Part shown: in pieces, positions 26,334 through 34,969 of the stretch
Layout of the letters: every line of letters begins with the position of its first letter
Position numbering within the stretch: the stretch's first letter is position 1
DNA from: Halomarina halobia
GTDB taxonomy: Archaea; Halobacteriota; Halobacteria; Halobacteriales; Haloarculaceae
Direction of reading: 5' to 3'
NCBI RefSeq assembly: GCF_029338575.1
Contig: NZ_CP119992.1
Location: 558,001 to 622,000, forward strand
DNA length: 64,000 nucleotides
Notes under the pieces: generated by a model
Told to the model about the DNA's origin: nothing
The model's database searches: none
What the model saw: the letters and a program-made list of their open reading frames with translations, nothing else
Position numbers and translations under genes: made by a program

Positions 26334-26506
26334 CGTCCGGAACACTAGCAACTCTGGCCGTAGATAGCGGGACGTGTCGCATAAGCGTGCAGCAGTAAGC
26401 GGCCGATCGACCCACGTCTGACTCACGGATTCGCCATCTAGACACCCATAGCAGGCGACGTGCGTGGCGCTGGCGATGGTTTTGGAATGTCGCCCGGAAC
26501 ACTAAC
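26334..26506. repeat. 16-bp imperfect direct repeat pair
   Basis: CGTCCGGAACACTAGC at 26334-26349 and CGCCCGGAACACTAAC at 26491-26506 match at 14 of 16 positions. They bracket about 140 bp without a gene, just past the HAD stop codon. This may be the footprint of an insertion or a local duplication. Confidence 0.55.
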
Positions 26507-26699
26507 GTCCGACCTCATCCCGTGGCTGCGTGCCGCGTCGGTCGGGAAACCCTCGTGCCGGGCGCACGCGGCCCTGACGGGCCGCGGAACGACGAGACGG
26601 CGTCAGCCGTCGCGTCCACGGTGCCGAAGGCACCGCGTTTCAGTGAGGCGGCGTCAGCCGCCGAAGGCGCGGTCCTGAGGGACCGCGCCGGAATGTCGC
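26460..26699 (+). mobile_element. decayed tnpB 3' end with five-hairpin array
   Basis: Five perfect stems follow one another: CGCGGCCC/GGGCCGCG (26567-26574/26579-26586), GACGGC/GCCGTC (26596-26601/26606-26611), CGGTGCC/GGCACCG (26619-26625/26629-26635), GGCGGC/GCCGCC (26647-26652/26657-26662) and a 10-bp GGCGCGGTCC/GGACCGCGCC (26666-26675/26680-26689). Upstream, the frame at 26522 reads VAACRVGRETLVPG, resembling VSAKRVVETGSLG at the end of the tnpB at 14.7 kb. The second stem is nearly identical to the first right-end hairpin of that IS (CGAGACGGC). The block is flanked by a 10-bp direct repeat GGAATGTCGC (26484-26493, 26690-26699). I read it as a right-end/guide-RNA remnant of an IS1341-type element. 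Confidence 0.45.
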
Positions 26700-26809
26700 G
26701 CGCCCGGGTTCTCCGCGCTGTCATCGCATCCGCGAGGGATGAACTCGGGCGGGGACTAGAGGCGCGCACTTTATATAGTGAACGCGGCGAGATAAGCGCT
26801 TCCCTCCGC

Positions 26810-28171
26810 TCAGACGGCGTAGTCGCCCTCGCGGATCTGGACGTACCGGCCGTCGCGGTAGCGGCGCTTGACGCGCTGGTAGCGGGCGAACAGCTTCGCT
26901 CCCGCCGTACCCGCGGCGACCGAGTTGCGAAGGCCGAATCCCTCCCCGCGCTCGACGATGTTGCCGGCGGTGCGAAGCGTCCGGTCCCAGTCGGCGGGAC
27001 CGTACCCCCGGACGAGTTCGGCGAGCGCGACGCTCCGGAGCACCTCGTCGCCGATCGCCGCTTTCCACTCGCTGTTGTACGCCCGGAGCGCGCCGAGGGC
27101 GGCGAGCCGGCCCGCGATCTTCCCCGTGCGGACGGCGACGTGGTCGCCCCCCTCGTGGAAGGCGCTGGTCGCGCCCATCGCCCCGCCGACGACGGCGACG
27201 TTGGCCACCGTGGGCGAGTCGATCGGCCGGGTCGAGGAGATGGGATAGGTCTCGGTACCGCCCCGCTTGCCGCGGTCCTCGACGAGCGGGAAGTGCTCGT
27301 CCACGTCGTAGCGGTCGCCGTACTCCTGTTCGAGTAGGCGGCGGAGGTACACCTTCCCCTGTGGGATGCGCTCGTCCTCGGGGCGCAGGAGCCGGTACGA
27401 GTCCCGGTCTTCGACCTCGCAGAGGTCCATCCCGATGGGCATCGTGAGGCCGACGCGGGCGACGGTGCCGTCGTTGGGGAACACCCACGGATACGCGGTG
27501 TGGCCCGGCATCGCGCCCCACCAGAACTTGAGGAGGTCCGCCTCGAACACCTCCTCGGGGAACTCGCGGTACTCCTGGTAGGCGATGTGGTTCGCGCGGG
27601 GCGCGGCGAGGCGCTCCACGGAACCGTCCGGGAGCAGCGGGTCGAGCACGCGACTCGTGACGGTGCGCTGCGGGCCGTCGGCGAGGACGAGGTAGTCGGC
27701 CCTGATCCGCTCGCCGTCGCGGAGCGTCAGCGTGTGCGTGTACGCCCTGTGGTCGGTCTCGACCTCGCGGACGGCCGCGCCGACGCGGTACTCAGCGCCC
27801 GCGTCCTCCGCGCGTTCCCGGAGCCAGTCGTCGAAGCGCGCGCGGTGCATCGTGAACCCGAAGTTCGGATAGGACGACTCGATGCCCGTCGACCGGAGGG
27901 TCATCGACTCGTTCGGGCCGATGAACTCCGCGCCCGAGAGCTCCCGACACTTCACCCACTCGGGGATCTCGTCGGGGGCGAAGTCCATGATGTCGACCCA
28001 GTAATCGAGGATGCCTGCGGCGTCCGTCGAGTCCGGGCCGAGGCCGTCGCGGTCGGCGCGGGGGACGCCCTTCTCCAGGACGACGGCCTCGGCCCCCTCC
28101 TCGGCGGCCGCCCGCGCCGCCGAGGAGCCGGCGGGGCCACCACCGACGATGGCCACGTCTACCTCGTGCAT
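26810..28171 (-). CDS. geranylgeranyl reductase-family FAD oxidoreductase
   Basis: Protein of 453 residues. An N-terminal FAD Rossmann motif VAIVGGGPAGSSAARAAAEEG with a VVLEKG acidic end, then the family's YRVGAAVREVETD, DYLVLADGPQRTV and the second FAD motif NVAVVGGAMGATSAFHEGGDHVA. This architecture is that of digeranylgeranylglycerophospholipid reductase and related enzymes that saturate isoprenoid chains. Haloarchaea carry several paralogues, so substrate (archaeol, menaquinone or carotenoid chain) is unclear. A membrane micro-protein lies on the same strand 56 bp upstream. Confidence 0.87.
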   Translation of the reverse strand: MHEVDVAIVGGGPAGSSAARAAAEEGAEAVVLEKGVPRADRDGLGPDSTDAAGILDYWVDIMDFAPDEIPEWVKCRELSGAEFIGPNESMTLRSTGIESSYPNFGFTMHRARFDDWLRERAEDAGAEYRVGAAVREVETDHRAYTHTLTLRDGERIRADYLVLADGPQRTVTSRVLDPLLPDGSVERLAAPRANHIAYQEYREFPEEVFEADLLKFWWGAMPGHTAYPWVFPNDGTVARVGLTMPIGMDLCEVEDRDSYRLLRPEDERIPQGKVYLRRLLEQEYGDRYDVDEHFPLVEDRGKRGGTETYPISSTRPIDSPTVANVAVVGGAMGATSAFHEGGDHVAVRTGKIAGRLAALGALRAYNSEWKAAIGDEVLRSVALAELVRGYGPADWDRTLRTAGNIVERGEGFGLRNSVAAGTAGAKLFARYQRVKRRYRDGRYVQIREGDYAV

Positions 28172-28227
28172 ACGCCTACCCCCTCGCGTAGTGACTTAAG
28201 CGCCGTGACTCGTTCGTAATGCGTGAC

Positions 28228-28404
28228 TTACACGATACGCTGCTCGATCGGGACGTCGCCCCAGTACAGCAGGTAGGCGTAGATGGCGAGCGAGAGCACG
28301 AACATCGCCGAGAGCGCGTACGCGCCGTTGACGAGAAAGAGGAACGCGAGCATGGCCGCGGCGACGAGTATCGTCCGCGTGAGCACGAACCCGAGCAGTG
28401 ACAT
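28228..28404 (-). CDS. 58-residue two-helix membrane micro-protein
   Basis: Frame of 58 codons from ATG 28404 to TAA 28228. It encodes MSLLGFVLTRTILVAAAML, a second hydrophobic stretch YALSAMFVLSLAIYAYLLYW, and a hydrophilic end GDVPIEQRIV. The two clear helices with a polar tail and the strong third-position GC argue for a real gene. No family is recognised. It lies upstream of the geranylgeranyl reductase on the same strand and divergent from the Nramp-like gene. Confidence 0.6.
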   Translation of the reverse strand: MSLLGFVLTRTILVAAAMLAFLFLVNGAYALSAMFVLSLAIYAYLLYWGDVPIEQRIV

Positions 28405-28492
28405 GTGACACCGTACGGTTCAGGGCCGGATAACCACGCCCCCTAACTCCTTCGGGCAGCGACGTCCGATCGGCGTCGGACCCACCCTACGG

Positions 28493-28556
28493 ATTTATTA
28501 CTCATTGCCCGTAGACGTACGGAGTGGGATTAGATACCACGAACCGCGACTAATCC
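28493..28556 (+). promoter_or_regulatory. promoter and inverted repeat upstream of Nramp-like gene
   Basis: A TTTATTA box (about 28494-28500) precedes the gene by some 85 nt. In the presumed leader GGATTAG (28527-28533) and CTAATCC (28550-28556) form a 7-bp inverted repeat with a 16-nt spacer. The half-site spacing suits a dimeric repressor; a metal-responsive DtxR/MntR-type factor would be logical upstream of a metal transporter, but that is inference. Confidence 0.5.
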
Positions 28557-28582
28557 TAACGTCATACATACAAGAGAGGACT

Positions 28583-30328
28583 ATGAGCGAATCACCCAAC
28601 GATCCGACGAGGAGTGACGGTGGTGTCGTCGGGGACGACGTCTACGCGAGCGACGAGGTCGGGGAACAGTACCGCGACACCGTGTATCGGGATCTCGATT
28701 ACGACGACCTCCGGACGGCTCCACACACGGCCGAGTACCCGAAGCCGGGTCGCCTGGAGTCGTTCAGGGAGGCCGACCTGCCGAAGGTCCCGAAGGTGAG
28801 CCACATCGTGGGGCCGAGCGCGATCATGCTCGGCGCGTCGCTCGGGAGCGGCGAGACGATGTTCTGGCCGACGATCATCGCCCAGTACGGCTGGGTGCTC
28901 TACTGGGCGTTCTGGGTCGGCGTCATCACGCAGTTCTTCATCAACACGGAGCTGCAGCGGTGGACCATCGCGACCGGCGAGAGCATCTTCAGGGCCTACG
29001 ACCGCATCCACTGGGTGTGGCCGTGGTTCTTCCTCGCGGCCGGGTTCTTCCACCTCGGCTGGCCCGGGTGGGCCGCGGGCGGGGCGGAGGTGTTCGCCCA
29101 CTGGACCGGCGTCGTCGCCCCGGAGCAGTGGTGGATCATCGGCGTCGTATCGATGGTCGTCATCTGGCTGTCGTACATGGCCGGCCCCGTCCTCTACAAC
29201 ATCATCGAGAAGGTCCAGGTGGCGCTGATGGCGCTGGCGATCGTCTTCGCCGTCGTCCTCATCTTCGTCGTCGGCTCGGCCGGCGAACTGGTGAATCTGC
29301 CCGCGGGCGCCGTCAGCTTCGGCGCGCTCCCGCCGCAGGACGAACTCGACATCGCGACGTTCCTCGGCGGGCTCGCCTACGCCGGAGCCGGCGGCTACAT
29401 CAACCTCTCGCAGGGCGTGTGGGCCCGCGAGAAGGGGTACGGGATGGGCACCTACCAGGGACGCGTGAAGAACCCGCTGCGCGGCGCGACCCCCGAGACG
29501 GTCCACGACGGGTTCGCGTTCGAACCGACCGAGACGAACCTCCGACGCTGGCGCGGGTGGTGGAAGGTCACCCAGCGCGAGCACTTCCTCACGTTCGTCA
29601 TCGGCCTGCTCGTCGTCGCGACGGTCGCGATGACCGTCACGTCCGCGTACGTCCCGCGGGGGACGAACGTCGTCGACGACGCCATCGGCATGTGGGTGAC
29701 CACGATCATCCCGCAACTCGGCGGTGCCTCGGCGACGCTGCTGTACGCCGTCCTGTTCATCGCGCTGTTCAGCACCCAGTACGCCATCGTCGAGTCGTTC
29801 GTCCGCAACAGCGTGGACATCCTCTATCAGGGCTACGGGCGCACTCACGGCTGGGACCTCTCCCGGGTGTTCCTCGGCCTGCTGACGCTGTTCACGCTGT
29901 GGGGGATCGCCATCATCGTCGCGACCGGCACGATGGGCCTCGGCCAGCCGTGGATCCTGCTGGTCATCGGCGCGGCCATCGCGGGCGTGATGATGTGGCC
30001 GTACAACGCGCTCACGGTCATTCTGAACACGACCCGCCTGCCGGAGCACACCCAGCCCGGCTGGGCGCGCGTCGTGGCGATGTGGTGGGCGACGGGCTTC
30101 TTCGGCTTCTTCAGCGTGCTCCTCATCGGGTCGCAGTTGGCGGGTCCGGTCGGCCTGGAGACGTTCAGCACGGCCATCAACGTCGTCGACAGCGCCCCCG
30201 GCGGCTACGTCCTCTGGTTGCTCGCGCTCGTCGTGCAGGTGTACACCATGTACGTCTCCGCGCGGGCGAAGCTGAACGCGAGCGGCACCGTCGCGGACGC
30301 GGAGGAGGCCACCGGCTTCCTCTCCTGA
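28583..30328 (+). CDS. Nramp-family divalent metal transporter-like protein (long form)
   Basis: Protein of 581 residues from ATG 28583. A hydrophilic acidic N-terminus of about 70 residues is followed by 11-12 membrane helices. GPSAIMLGASLGSGETMFWP replaces the TM1 region (GSGE in place of DPGN), and the sixth helix region reads YAGAGGYINLSQG in place of the MPH motif. A cytoplasmic loop of about 60 residues (AREKGYGMGTYQGRVKN ...) is inserted after TM6. It belongs to the Nramp superfamily but with altered metal ligands, so transport of Mn/Fe is uncertain. Its leader carries an inverted repeat. Confidence 0.8.
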   Translation: MSESPNDPTRSDGGVVGDDVYASDEVGEQYRDTVYRDLDYDDLRTAPHTAEYPKPGRLESFREADLPKVPKVSHIVGPSAIMLGASLGSGETMFWPTIIAQYGWVLYWAFWVGVITQFFINTELQRWTIATGESIFRAYDRIHWVWPWFFLAAGFFHLGWPGWAAGGAEVFAHWTGVVAPEQWWIIGVVSMVVIWLSYMAGPVLYNIIEKVQVALMALAIVFAVVLIFVVGSAGELVNLPAGAVSFGALPPQDELDIATFLGGLAYAGAGGYINLSQGVWAREKGYGMGTYQGRVKNPLRGATPETVHDGFAFEPTETNLRRWRGWWKVTQREHFLTFVIGLLVVATVAMTVTSAYVPRGTNVVDDAIGMWVTTIIPQLGGASATLLYAVLFIALFSTQYAIVESFVRNSVDILYQGYGRTHGWDLSRVFLGLLTLFTLWGIAIIVATGTMGLGQPWILLVIGAAIAGVMMWPYNALTVILNTTRLPEHTQPGWARVVAMWWATGFFGFFSVLLIGSQLAGPVGLETFSTAINVVDSAPGGYVLWLLALVVQVYTMYVSARAKLNASGTVADAEEATGFLS

Positions 30329-30396
30329 ACGCTCCTGAACGCCCCCGGGGATACGCTTTTTACGTCGGAACGCCCCAACACGGACTGACAGCGCAG

Positions 30397-30798
30397 ATGT
30401 TAGACCTCCTCGTCACCTACCGGATGGTCGTCTACCTCGGCGGCCTCCTCGTCATCGCCCTCCCGGTCGTCCTCCGGTCGGCGGTCGGGATCACCGTCCC
30501 GCGAGCGGTCCGCACCGCCCTCGTGGCGGTCACGCTCGCGGTGATGGTGGTGACGTACCTCGGCGAGCGGCGCGTCCGACGGGCGGAGCGACGGGGCGAG
30601 GGGACCGGGCGGCGGTCGTACCCGCTCCGAACGCGCGTCGCGGTGGTCGTGGCCATCGTGGGCGTCGCCGCCGGCCTCTACGCCGCCCTCGAGGTGGACC
30701 CGATCTTCGGCCTGCTGTTCGTCGGCGGGGCGCTGCTGTTCGCCCGACTCGCGTTCCGCGACGGGGAGGAGGAAGAGAGCCGGAGGGCGGACGCGTGA
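30397..30798 (+). CDS. small membrane protein of unknown function
   Basis: Protein of 133 residues with four hydrophobic helices: YRMVVYLGGLLVIALPVVL, TALVAVTLAVMVVTYLG, VAVVVAIVGVAAGLYAAL and IFGLLFVGGALLFARLAF. An Arg-rich loop lies between the second and third. No family is recognised. Its stop overlaps the GTG start of the next gene by 4 nt, and it follows the Nramp-like gene by 68 bp. Confidence 0.7.
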   Translation: MLDLLVTYRMVVYLGGLLVIALPVVLRSAVGITVPRAVRTALVAVTLAVMVVTYLGERRVRRAERRGEGTGRRSYPLRTRVAVVVAIVGVAAGLYAALEVDPIFGLLFVGGALLFARLAFRDGEEEESRRADA

Positions 30799-31343
30799 CG
30801 GACCCCGCGGACCCCGGGGAACCCCTCGCGGACGCGGATCCGGACGAGTTCGAGGACCTGCCGACCTCTGACATCGAGGTGGAGTGTCACGTCCACTTCG
30901 GGATGACGGGGTCGTTCCCGTTGCGCCTCGCCGAGGTGTTCTTCGCGAACGACGGCCTCCACGTCGCGGAGTACGGCTACCTCACGCCGCTGTTCGGCCT
31001 CGGCATGCGGAAGCACCGCCGGGAGGCGGGGGCGATGGAGCGCATCTACGAGGTCCACGGCATCGACGAGGTGCTCCTGCAGGCGGACGCCGTCCACTGG
31101 TACGGCTACGGCGCGCTCGATCGGGTCGTCCTCCACGACGGGGGGCAGCTCGGCCGACCGCGCCTCGCCGTGCACCCCGCGACGGGGGCGAGCCACGCCT
31201 ACCGCCTGCACGAGGTCGACGACTTCGACGCGCTCTGCGAGGCGGTGGCGACCTGCGGCGATCGCCACGGGGTCGCCGTCGAGCGCGGGCGCGGCCTCGG
31301 GTTCAGCCCCCGCGAGAGCGTCGAGCGGTTCTTCCTCGACTGA
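30795..31343 (+). CDS. conserved haloarchaeal protein of unknown function
   Basis: Protein of 182 residues starting at GTG 30795, inside the previous stop codon. Soluble, acidic N-terminus then beta-rich (IEVECHVHFGMTGSFPLRLAEVFF, GLHVAEYGYLTPLFGLGMR, ALDRVVLHDGGQLGRPRLAV) and a helical C-terminus. The middle looks like a PH-like or membrane-sensing beta domain but I cannot name it. The last 41 nt overlap the 3' end of the convergent CFI-box gene. Confidence 0.7.
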   Translation: MTDPADPGEPLADADPDEFEDLPTSDIEVECHVHFGMTGSFPLRLAEVFFANDGLHVAEYGYLTPLFGLGMRKHRREAGAMERIYEVHGIDEVLLQADAVHWYGYGALDRVVLHDGGQLGRPRLAVHPATGASHAYRLHEVDDFDALCEAVATCGDRHGVAVERGRGLGFSPRESVERFFLD

Positions 31344-31902
31344 GCCGCTCCCGACCGCGGATCGCCACGTGGCCCGCGAGGGCGAGGCAGACGCCGGCGA
31401 CGTAGGCGAGCGTCAGCGCCGTGGCGAGCGCCCCCCGCGCGAGCGGCGACGTCCGGGCGTCGCGCACCCGAACCAGGGCCGCGCAGCGCTCGATCAGCCA
31501 GCGGACGGCGCGGGCCGTCCGCGCGTCGGGATGGTCGGCGAGCGTCGCGGCGACGGGGGGGCTCACGACCCCGTAGACGGCGACGAGCGCCCGACCGACC
31601 GGCGTTCGACACATCGTCCCGTCGCGGAACTCCCGCAGGGCGTCGAGCGACGCTCCCTCGCCCGCCGCCGCCGTGGTGACGAAGCAGGCCGAGTGGTGCT
31701 GATTCACCGCGACGTGGGCGAGGTCGGCCTTGGCGTAGCGCGTCGTCTCCGCCTCGGGGAAGTCGAAGTCGGTCGAGACCTCGAACGCGTCGGCCGAGTG
31801 GCGCAGGTAGACGTCGCCGTGCTCGTGACGCTCGCCGTCCGCCGTATCGACCGTGACGTGCTTCTTTCGCCCGTCGCCGACGAACCCGTCCTCCTCGCTC
31901 AT
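31303..31902 (-). CDS. CFI-box-CTERM domain protein
   Basis: Protein of 199 residues from ATG 31902. The C-terminal half contains the CFI-box signature: a CFVTT motif (HSACFVTTAAAGEG), then LDALREFRDGTMCRTPVGRAL and VAVYGVVSPPVAATLADHP, followed by an amphipathic and a membrane helix (ATALTLAYVAGVCLALAGH). Such C-terminal modules occur on otherwise unrelated proteins in bacteria and archaea and are of unknown role. The N-terminal half is beta-rich and unrecognised. It overlaps the convergent upstream gene by 41 nt at the 3' ends. Confidence 0.75.
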   Translation of the reverse strand: MSEEDGFVGDGRKKHVTVDTADGERHEHGDVYLRHSADAFEVSTDFDFPEAETTRYAKADLAHVAVNQHHSACFVTTAAAGEGASLDALREFRDGTMCRTPVGRALVAVYGVVSPPVAATLADHPDARTARAVRWLIERCAALVRVRDARTSPLARGALATALTLAYVAGVCLALAGHVAIRGRERLSRGRTARRSRGG

Positions 31903-32050
31903 GCGTGGGGCGCTTTCGCCCGGGCGGGTAAATCGATTGCCCCGCGAGGAGCGACGCGCGTCGGTTCCGAACCGTCTCGACGATCCGATCGGAACGTCCG
32001 CCGCCCTACCGCCTACATTGAATAGACGGTGGGCAGAACGGTCGAACACG

Positions 32051-32998
32051 ATGACCACCGTTCTCGTACTGCGCGACGGCGTCCACGGGATGCCGGTCTC
32101 CGCGTACGCCGACGAACTCCGGGAGCGCCTCCCGGACGCGCGGATCCGCGTCGCGGAGACGCCGGAGGAGGAGCGCGAACTCGCGGCCGACGCCGAGGTC
32201 GTCACCGGAAAGCTCGTCGATAGGGCCCTGCTCGACCGGGCTCGGGAACTCCGGCTGTTCGGCTGTTCCTACGCCGGGTACGGCCACCTCCCGCTCGACG
32301 CGCTCGCCGAACGCGACGTCGTGGTGACGACCGCCTCCGGCGTCCACGGCCCGAACATCGCCGAGCACGTCGTGGGGGCCATTCTCGCGTTCGTCCGGCG
32401 CTTCCCCGAGGGCTGGCGTCGCCAGCAGCGCCGCGAGTGGCGTCACTACCGGGCGCACGAACTGGCGGGGAGCACCGTCACCGTCGTCGGCCTCGGCGCG
32501 ATCGGGTCGGCGGTGGTGGAGCGCCTCTCGGGGTTCGGCGTCCACACCATCGGCGTGCGCCACTCCCCCGAGCGGGGCGGGCCGACCGACGAGGTGCTCG
32601 GCACCGACGACCTCCACCGGGCGCTCGCGCGGACGGACTACCTCGTGCTCGCCGTCCCGCTCACCGACGAGACGGAGGGGTTGATCGACGCCGAGGCGTT
32701 CGACACGCTCCCGCCGAGCGCCGTGCTCGTGAACGTCGCGCGCGGGCCGGTCGTGGACACCGACGACCTCGTGGACGCCCTGCGGAGCAACCACGTCCGG
32801 GGCGCGGCGCTCGACGTGACCGACCCCGAACCCCTCCCGCCGGATCACGTCCTCTGGACGCTCGAGAACGCGTTCGTCACCCCCCACAACAGCGGTCACA
32901 CGCCGAAGTACTACGAGCGACTCGCGGACATCGTCGCCGAGAACGTGGGGCAGCTCGACGCCGAGTCTCCCGAGTTCGTGAACCGGGTCGACCTCTGA
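32051..32998 (+). CDS. D-2-hydroxyacid dehydrogenase family protein
   Basis: Protein of 315 residues, NAD(P)-dependent oxidoreductase. The NAD motif is VTVVGLGAIGSAVVERLSGFG (G-x-G-x2-G). The catalytic Arg is in VLVNVARGPVVDTDDLV, the Glu in LDVTDPEPLPPDHVLW, and the His in AFVTPHNSGHTPKYYERL. The substrate-side GVHGPNIAEHVVGAILAF block also fits. It acts on 2-keto/2-hydroxy acids; which one is unknown. An FAD/Fe-S D-lactate-type dehydrogenase is encoded 2 kb downstream, so a lactate-related role is possible. Confidence 0.92.
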   Translation: MTTVLVLRDGVHGMPVSAYADELRERLPDARIRVAETPEEERELAADAEVVTGKLVDRALLDRARELRLFGCSYAGYGHLPLDALAERDVVVTTASGVHGPNIAEHVVGAILAFVRRFPEGWRRQQRREWRHYRAHELAGSTVTVVGLGAIGSAVVERLSGFGVHTIGVRHSPERGGPTDEVLGTDDLHRALARTDYLVLAVPLTDETEGLIDAEAFDTLPPSAVLVNVARGPVVDTDDLVDALRSNHVRGAALDVTDPEPLPPDHVLWTLENAFVTPHNSGHTPKYYERLADIVAENVGQLDAESPEFVNRVDL

Positions 32999-33096
32999 GG
33001 GTCGTCCGGCCCGTCCGTCGGAACCGTCTCCGACGCGAGAACCTCTAGTTTCGCGGGGATACTGTTTTGTCGGGTTCGGTCGTGGTACGTCACGTC

Positions 33097-34620
33097 ATGT
33101 CTCACACGCCGCCGAACGTTCGCCCGCCGACGCCCGGAGAGATCCGCACGATGGCTGCCCGTCACCACATGCACCTGTCGGACGAGGAGGTGGCCGACTT
33201 CGCCGCGGTCATCGAGAGAACGCTCGCGGGCTACGAGCGACTCGACCAACTGTCAGCGCCGACTCCAAAGGTGGAGTTCACCGACCGCGATTCCGGTTAC
33301 CGTCCGGACGCGGCCGAGGATCCCCTCAACGCCTTCGTGACGAAGTGCACCGTCGAGGGTGCAGACGACGGGCCGCTCGTCGGCTACGAGGTCGGCCTGA
33401 AGGACAACGTCGCGCTCGCGGGCGTCGAGATGACCTGCGGCTCGAAGTTGTTCGAGGGGTACGTCCCCCGGACGGACGCGACGATCGTGACGCGCCTGCT
33501 CGGGGCGGGCGCGACGATCACCGGGAAGCTGAACATGGAGGACATGGCGTTCTCCGGCAGCGGCGAGCTCTCGGCGACCGGCCCGGTCCTCAACCCGCGG
33601 AGCGACGAGCACGTCGCGGGCGGATCGTCGAGCGGGTCGATCGCCGCCGTCGTCGCCGGCGAGGTGGACGTCGCCATCGGCGGCGACCAGGGCGGCTCGA
33701 TCCGCATCCCGGCGGCGTGGAGCGGCGGCGTCGGCCACAAACCGACCCACGGCCTCGTCCCCTACACGGGCGTCGTCGGCCTCGGCCACTCGTTCGACCA
33801 CGTGGGGCCGATGGCGCGCACCGTCGAGGACTGCGCGCGCGTGCTCGACGTCATCGCCGGCCACGATCCGCTCGACCCTCGACAGGGGCGCGTCGAGATC
33901 GACGCGTACGAGGACGCGCTCGACGCCGACCCCGGGGAGGTGACCGTCGGCGTCGTCTCGGAGGGGTTCGGACTGGAGGAGAGCGAACCCGGCGTCGACG
34001 CGGCGGTCCGGGACGCGATCGACGCCTTCGAGGCCGAGGGGGCGACCGTCGAGGAGGTGTCGATCCCGATGCACGCGGACGGCCTGCCGATCTGGAACGC
34101 CGTCGTGATCGAGGAGACGACCGCGCTCGTCCGCGACGAGGGCGTGGGTCGGTACGGGACCGGTTACTACGACACGCAGTTCGCGGAGGCGTTCGGCCGG
34201 GCGCGGCGGGCGCAGGCCGACGACTACCTGACGACGCTCAAACTCACGCTGATCCTCGGGGAGTACCTCTCGGATCGCTACCGCGGGCGCTACTACGCGA
34301 AGGCCCAGAACCTCCGGCGGGAACTCGCGGCGCGCTACGACGACGCGCTCTCGGGCGTGGACGTCCTCGCCATGCCGACGACGCCCCAGACCGCCCACGA
34401 GGTCCGCGAGGACCTGACGCGCGTCGAGGCCATCGAGCGAGCGTTGAACATGCTCGCGAACACGGCCCCGTTCGACGTGACCGGCCACCCTGCCGTCTCG
34501 GTCCCCGCCGGGACGAGCGACGGGCTCCCCGTCGGACTCATGTTCGTCGGCGGACGCTTCGAGGACGCCGACGTTCTCCGGGCGGGCGACGCGTTCGAAC
34601 GATCGGTCTCGCAGACGTGA
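33097..34620 (+). CDS. amidase-signature family amidase
   Basis: Protein of 507 residues from ATG 33097 (a second Met at residue 19 is possible). The Ser-cisSer-Lys triad is visible: Lys in GLKDNVALAG, the cis-Ser in HVAGGSSSGSIAAVVAGEVD, and the nucleophile Ser in IGGDQGGSIRIPAAW. The remainder matches the family (GHKPTHGLVPYTGVVGLGHS, GHPAVSVPAGTSDGLPVGL). It resembles GatA but lacks neighbouring gat genes and probably hydrolyses a free amide such as an arylacetamide or urethane. The start is about 98 bp beyond the dehydrogenase. Confidence 0.9.
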   Translation: MSHTPPNVRPPTPGEIRTMAARHHMHLSDEEVADFAAVIERTLAGYERLDQLSAPTPKVEFTDRDSGYRPDAAEDPLNAFVTKCTVEGADDGPLVGYEVGLKDNVALAGVEMTCGSKLFEGYVPRTDATIVTRLLGAGATITGKLNMEDMAFSGSGELSATGPVLNPRSDEHVAGGSSSGSIAAVVAGEVDVAIGGDQGGSIRIPAAWSGGVGHKPTHGLVPYTGVVGLGHSFDHVGPMARTVEDCARVLDVIAGHDPLDPRQGRVEIDAYEDALDADPGEVTVGVVSEGFGLEESEPGVDAAVRDAIDAFEAEGATVEEVSIPMHADGLPIWNAVVIEETTALVRDEGVGRYGTGYYDTQFAEAFGRARRAQADDYLTTLKLTLILGEYLSDRYRGRYYAKAQNLRRELAARYDDALSGVDVLAMPTTPQTAHEVREDLTRVEAIERALNMLANTAPFDVTGHPAVSVPAGTSDGLPVGLMFVGGRFEDADVLRAGDAFERSVSQT

Positions 34621-34969
34621 CCGACGCGGGAACGGACGGTCGCGGCCACGCGGCTCCGTCTCGACCGTCGCGCTGCACCGCGGCGGACCGCTGCGAGAGC
34701 GGGGACCGAGCGCGTGGACGCGGCCGAACGTCGGGAGCCGGGGGGCGTACACGCGCTCCCCGGACGACGTCTCACCGGGTGAGACACTCGCCGTCGGTCA
34801 GGCGATCTCGACGGGTCGCGCGGCGTCGCGGTAGCGCTCGGTCGGCGCGTGCGGCGTCGCCGTCGTCACCGTCGCGGTCCAAACGACGGCCGGCGGTATT
34901 AGGGTCCGTGATAGTCCGGATAGTTACCTTCCACCACAGGCTTAACACCCGCGCGCCGTACTGACAGAC
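34621..34969. other. intergenic region with hairpin
   Basis: 349 bp without a convincing gene. It contains a perfect 7-bp hairpin GTCTCAC/GTGAGAC (34770-34776/34780-34786) with a 3-nt loop. The last 70 bp are more AT-rich and should hold the promoter of the downstream dehydrogenase. Confidence 0.45.

Noticed and set aside
34770..34786. Hairpin GTCTCAC/GTGAGAC as terminator of the amidase gene
   Set aside because: It is 150 bp beyond the stop and not followed by a T-tract; archaeal termination relies on oligo-T.
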